Source: Paraflavitalea sp. CAU 1676
GTDB lineage: Bacteria; Bacteroidota; Bacteroidia; Chitinophagales; Chitinophagaceae
DNA: 64,000 nucleotides
Direction: 5' to 3'
Assembly: GCF_029223285.1 (NCBI RefSeq)
Contig: NZ_JARHUJ010000004.1
Coordinates: 496,001-560,000, forward strand
Within the stretch, counting starts at the first letter, position 1. Every line of letters starts with the position of its first letter. Shown here one piece after another: positions 61,212-64,000 of this stretch. Position numbers and translations under genes: made by a program. Under the pieces are notes generated by a model that saw only the letters and a program-made list of their open reading frames with translations, had not been told where the DNA came from and searched no databases.

Positions 61212-63509
61212 ATGAGAAATCTACTATTGACCGGTTTACTGAGCGCGCCGGTTTGGTGTGCGGCACAAACGACACCGGAGAATCTAGTACCTTATGTAAA
61301 ACCGATCATTGGCACCCAGCGCATGGGGCACACTTATCCGGGCGCAACCGTTCCATTCGGTATGGTGCAATTGAGCCCCGATACGGATACCATTCCTTAT
61401 GAAATGAATGGCAAGTACAATGGCGACGTATACAAATACTGTGCTGGATACCAATACGAGGATAAAACGATTGTAGGCTTTAGTCATACGCATTTCAGCG
61501 GTACTGGTCACTCCGACCTGGGCGACTTCCTGATCATGCCAACCGTAGGAGACCTGAAGCTGAACCCAGGTACTGCCAATGAACCACGCAGCGGTTTCCG
61601 CTCTGTCTTCTCGCACGCTAACGAAGTAGCGGAGGCAGGTTACTATAAAGTAAAACTGGACGACTATAATATCCTGGCAGAATTAACTGCTACCAACCGG
61701 GTAGGTTTTCACCAGTATACATTCCCGCAGTCGGATCAATCGCATATCATTCTTGATCTCATGTCGGGTATCTACAATTATGAAGACAAGAACGTGTGGA
61801 CCTTTGTTCGCGTGGAGAACGACACACTGATCACAGGTTATCGCCAAACCAATGGCTGGGGTAGAACAAGAACCGTATATTTCGCCATGGCTTTCTCTAA
61901 GCCTTTCTATCAGTACGGTAATAAGAGCTTTGCCAAACGTCAGGTGTACCAGGGGTTCTGGCGCAAGTTCGACCAAACGAAGAACTTTCCTGAAATGGCC
62001 GGTAAGCAATTGCGGGCTTATTTCGATTTCAAGACCACAGCAGGGGAGAAGATCAAGATCAAATTCGCCCTTTCTTCTGTTAGCACCGAAGGCGCTCTGC
62101 TGAACCTGCGTACTGAAGTACCGGGTTGGGATTTCAACCAGGTGAAACAACAGGCTCAGGATAGCTGGAACAAAGAACTGTCGAAAGTTACCATCCAGTC
62201 TAAGAACAGGGATGATAAGGAGAATTTTTATACCTCCATGTATCATGCCTGCTTAAGCCCGATTACCTATATGGATGTGGATGGCGCTTATCGCGGCCTC
62301 GATCAAAACATCCATAAGGCGAAGAATTTTACCAACTACACCATATTTTCTCTGTGGGATACCTATCGTGCGCTGCATCCATTCTTCAACCTGGTACAGC
62401 CTTCCCGTAATGCCGACATGATCAAGTCAATGCTGGCCCACTACGACCAGAGTGCGCAGCACATGTTGCCTGTTTGGAGTCATTACGCCAACGAGAACTG
62501 GTGCATGATCGGTTATCACAGTGTTTCCCTGATCGCCGACGCGGTAATCAAAGGAAATGCTCCATTCGATGCCAACAAAGCACTGGACGCCTGCGTAGCT
62601 ACCGCACGCCATGGTTCTTATGATGGGTTGAGCTATTACATGAGCATGGGCTACGTTCCCGAGGATAAGAATGGTTCGTCTGTGTCAAAGACGCTCGAAT
62701 ATGCCTACGATGACTGGAGCATTGCACAGATGGCAAAAAAGCTGGGCCGTACCGAAATATATGACGAGTTTATCAAACGTTCTCAGTATTTCAAGAACGT
62801 TTATGACGTGTCTATCGGCTATATGCGTCCTAAATTGAGCGATGGCACTTTCAGAAAAGAATTTGATGTGCTCAGTACGCACAACCAGGGCTTTATTGAA
62901 GGCAACGCCTGGAACTACAGCTTGTATGTTCCGCACGAACCCGAACAATTGATCGATATGATGGGGGGCAAGAAGAAGTTTGTTGCGCATCTTGATTCAT
63001 TGTTCACCATGCACCTGCCCGATAAATACTTTGCCGAAACCGAAGACATTACCCGGGATGGTATCATAGGTAACTATGTACATGGCAATGAACCTTCGCA
63101 CCACGTGCCTTATCTGTACAACTGGACCGATCAGCCCTGGAAAACCCAGGAGCGGGTGCGTATGATCCTGAAAAAGCAGTTTAAACCCACCCCTGATGGA
63201 TTGGGTGGAAACGACGACTGTGGCCAGATGAGCGCCTGGTACATTTTTACGGCATTGGGCTTTTACCCAGTGGCGCCCGGCAGCGATCAATATGCCATTG
63301 GTAGTCCGGCAGTGGATGGTGCAACCATTCAGCTGGAAAATGGGAAGACCTTTGTGATCGAGGCGCAGAATCAGGGCGATAAGAATGTATATGTGCAGAA
63401 GATGATCCTGAACGGTCAGCCGCTCAATCGTCTATTCCTGACACATAGCGATATCACGAATGGTGGTAAATTGGTGTTTGTGATGGGGGAGAAGCCTAAA
63501 AAGAAATAA
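61212..63509 (+). CDS. GH92 glycosidase of a second subtype
   Basis: 765 residues from the ATG at 61212 (a TTG lies 12 bp upstream). Signal peptide to about WCAAQ. N-terminal GH92 segments GTQRMGHTYPGATVPFGM and FSHTHFSGTGHSDLGDF. The candidate acid is E563 in IEGNAWNYSL. The loop that holds His-Glu in the other enzyme lacks this pair, and the GDED motif is GNDDCG (N667, D668, D669). It therefore has a different linkage preference from the first GH92. The prediction is for a mannose-type substrate with non-alpha-1,2 linkage, hedged. No LacI-type site precedes it. Confidence 0.9.
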   Translation: MRNLLLTGLLSAPVWCAAQTTPENLVPYVKPIIGTQRMGHTYPGATVPFGMVQLSPDTDTIPYEMNGKYNGDVYKYCAGYQYEDKTIVGFSHTHFSGTGHSDLGDFLIMPTVGDLKLNPGTANEPRSGFRSVFSHANEVAEAGYYKVKLDDYNILAELTATNRVGFHQYTFPQSDQSHIILDLMSGIYNYEDKNVWTFVRVENDTLITGYRQTNGWGRTRTVYFAMAFSKPFYQYGNKSFAKRQVYQGFWRKFDQTKNFPEMAGKQLRAYFDFKTTAGEKIKIKFALSSVSTEGALLNLRTEVPGWDFNQVKQQAQDSWNKELSKVTIQSKNRDDKENFYTSMYHACLSPITYMDVDGAYRGLDQNIHKAKNFTNYTIFSLWDTYRALHPFFNLVQPSRNADMIKSMLAHYDQSAQHMLPVWSHYANENWCMIGYHSVSLIADAVIKGNAPFDANKALDACVATARHGSYDGLSYYMSMGYVPEDKNGSSVSKTLEYAYDDWSIAQMAKKLGRTEIYDEFIKRSQYFKNVYDVSIGYMRPKLSDGTFRKEFDVLSTHNQGFIEGNAWNYSLYVPHEPEQLIDMMGGKKKFVAHLDSLFTMHLPDKYFAETEDITRDGIIGNYVHGNEPSHHVPYLYNWTDQPWKTQERVRMILKKQFKPTPDGLGGNDDCGQMSAWYIFTALGFYPVAPGSDQYAIGSPAVDGATIQLENGKTFVIEAQNQGDKNVYVQKMILNGQPLNRLFLTHSDITNGGKLVFVMGEKPKKK

Positions 63510-63528
63510 CCGATTCGAAATAACCGGT

Positions 63529-63567
63529 AAATGCCACGCAGAAGTTGGAACTACTGCGTGGCATTTT
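63529..63567 (+). terminator. terminator after the second GH92
   Basis: Perfect 13-bp stem AAATGCCACGCAG/CTGCGTGGCATTT (63529-63541 with 63554-63566) ending in T. Confidence 0.85.
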
Positions 63568-64000
63568 CGTGTGGGGAGGTGACGGGGCAAGACAGTGCGG
63601 TGATGCAGTGTCGGGTCAAAGCTAATTTAGGGCGAGTCAAAGCCTACGGTTGGCTGCACTAAACTCTAGTGATATTGCCTGCAAACCGCACTGATACTTA
63701 CTGAGAACGGCACTGGAATGCACTAAACAGTGCAATACCCTATAATAGCCTATGCAAACCGGGTAGTATATCTGCTACAGTATCAGTAAGTTAGCAGTGA
63801 ATGCGGCTTGAAGGTAAAAAAAGCCAGTGCGGGTCTCACTAGATTTTCCTTTATAAGAATCGGATAATCTGTCAATTATACGGTTATCAAAAGCTGGCTT
63901 TGGGCAACTGCCCAATCCGGCGATGGTTGTCATCGTTACAATTATTGAAACCAATAGCAAACCGGTTTTGACACGTAATTGTGCGCTTCGCCTTGAAATT
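63568..64000. other. right-edge non-coding region
   Basis: 433 bp. I see no credible gene, only short repeats of GTGCA/CACTG words. A minus-strand frame at 63775-63960 has no family features. Confidence 0.5.

Noticed and set aside
59840-63110. GNQP in the first GH92 versus GNEP in the second, read as loss of the catalytic acid
   Set aside because: Counting residues shows the catalytic acid equivalent is the Glu in EGNSW/EGNAW, from which the other catalytic residues have the right spacing. The GNQP/GNEP difference is not the acid.
63775-63960. Minus-strand 61-codon frame at the right edge
   Set aside because: No family, no promoter or ribosome-site context.

Overview
The window reads as a chromosomal segment of a Bacteroidota bacterium, most likely Chitinophagia/Chitinophagaceae. 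The evidence is two SusC/SusD pairs, type IX secretion components (PorV/PorQ-type protein and a PorU2-type C25 sortase), AraC and ECF regulators of the phylum type, promoters of the phylum form TTTG-N17-20-TAnnTTTG, tRNA genes without encoded CCA, and an rpsU gene with an isolated strong Shine-Dalgarno in an otherwise SD-poor genome. Nothing in the window looks like a phage, plasmid or complete insertion sequence.

Layout. 1-10.8 kb: the 3' end of rfbD, a glycosyltransferase, several secreted proteins, an ECF sigma factor operon, a divergent medium-chain dehydrogenase/AraC pair and two tandem lipoproteins with IPT/TIG repeats and a propeller-like C terminus. 11.2-14.9 kb: a DgcN (DUF1611) plus dipeptide epimerase/DgcA pair for glutamate-containing cell wall peptides or D-Glu, then an S24-type repressor facing a small secreted protein, with a palindromic operator inside the intervening promoter. 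15-19 kb: tRNA-Gln, a class V aminotransferase, a double OmpA protein and tyrS. 19.3-25.6 kb: PorV-like protein and PorU2. 25.7-33.3 kb: carbamoyltransferase / DUF5989 / SxtJ triad, SGNH hydrolase, GT-C-like membrane protein, radical SAM protein and a Gfo/Idh/MocA oxidoreductase, which together look like a visibly AT-rich surface-glycan cassette. 33.3-38.7 kb: ribE, rpsU, a small glycan group (DUF6056-like, ALG5-like GT2, methyltransferase), a Xer recombinase and hpf.

39.6-46.2 kb is the translation core: tRNA-Thr, Tyr, Gly, Thr, tuf, tRNA-Trp, secE, nusG, rplK, rplA, rplJ, rplL. This order is the same as in E. coli and is presumably ancestral. It is unusual here in two ways: a lysine/alanine-rich histone H1-like gene sits in opposite orientation between nusG and rplK, and the operon ends at a strong terminator after rplL, with no rpoB.

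46.6-63.5 kb is a polysaccharide utilisation locus: SusC/SusD pair 1, a LacI-family regulator, SusC/SusD pair 2, a GH92 alpha-mannosidase, a basic-secretory-protein type zinc protease and a second GH92. Three near-identical promoters in front of susC1, susC2 and the first GH92 carry the same 14-bp LacI-type operator between the -33 and -7 elements, and two further perfect palindromes lie before susC2. The locus therefore looks like a LacI-controlled regulon for mannosylated glycans or glycoproteins. This regulatory architecture is the strongest previously unannotated signal I can see in the window.
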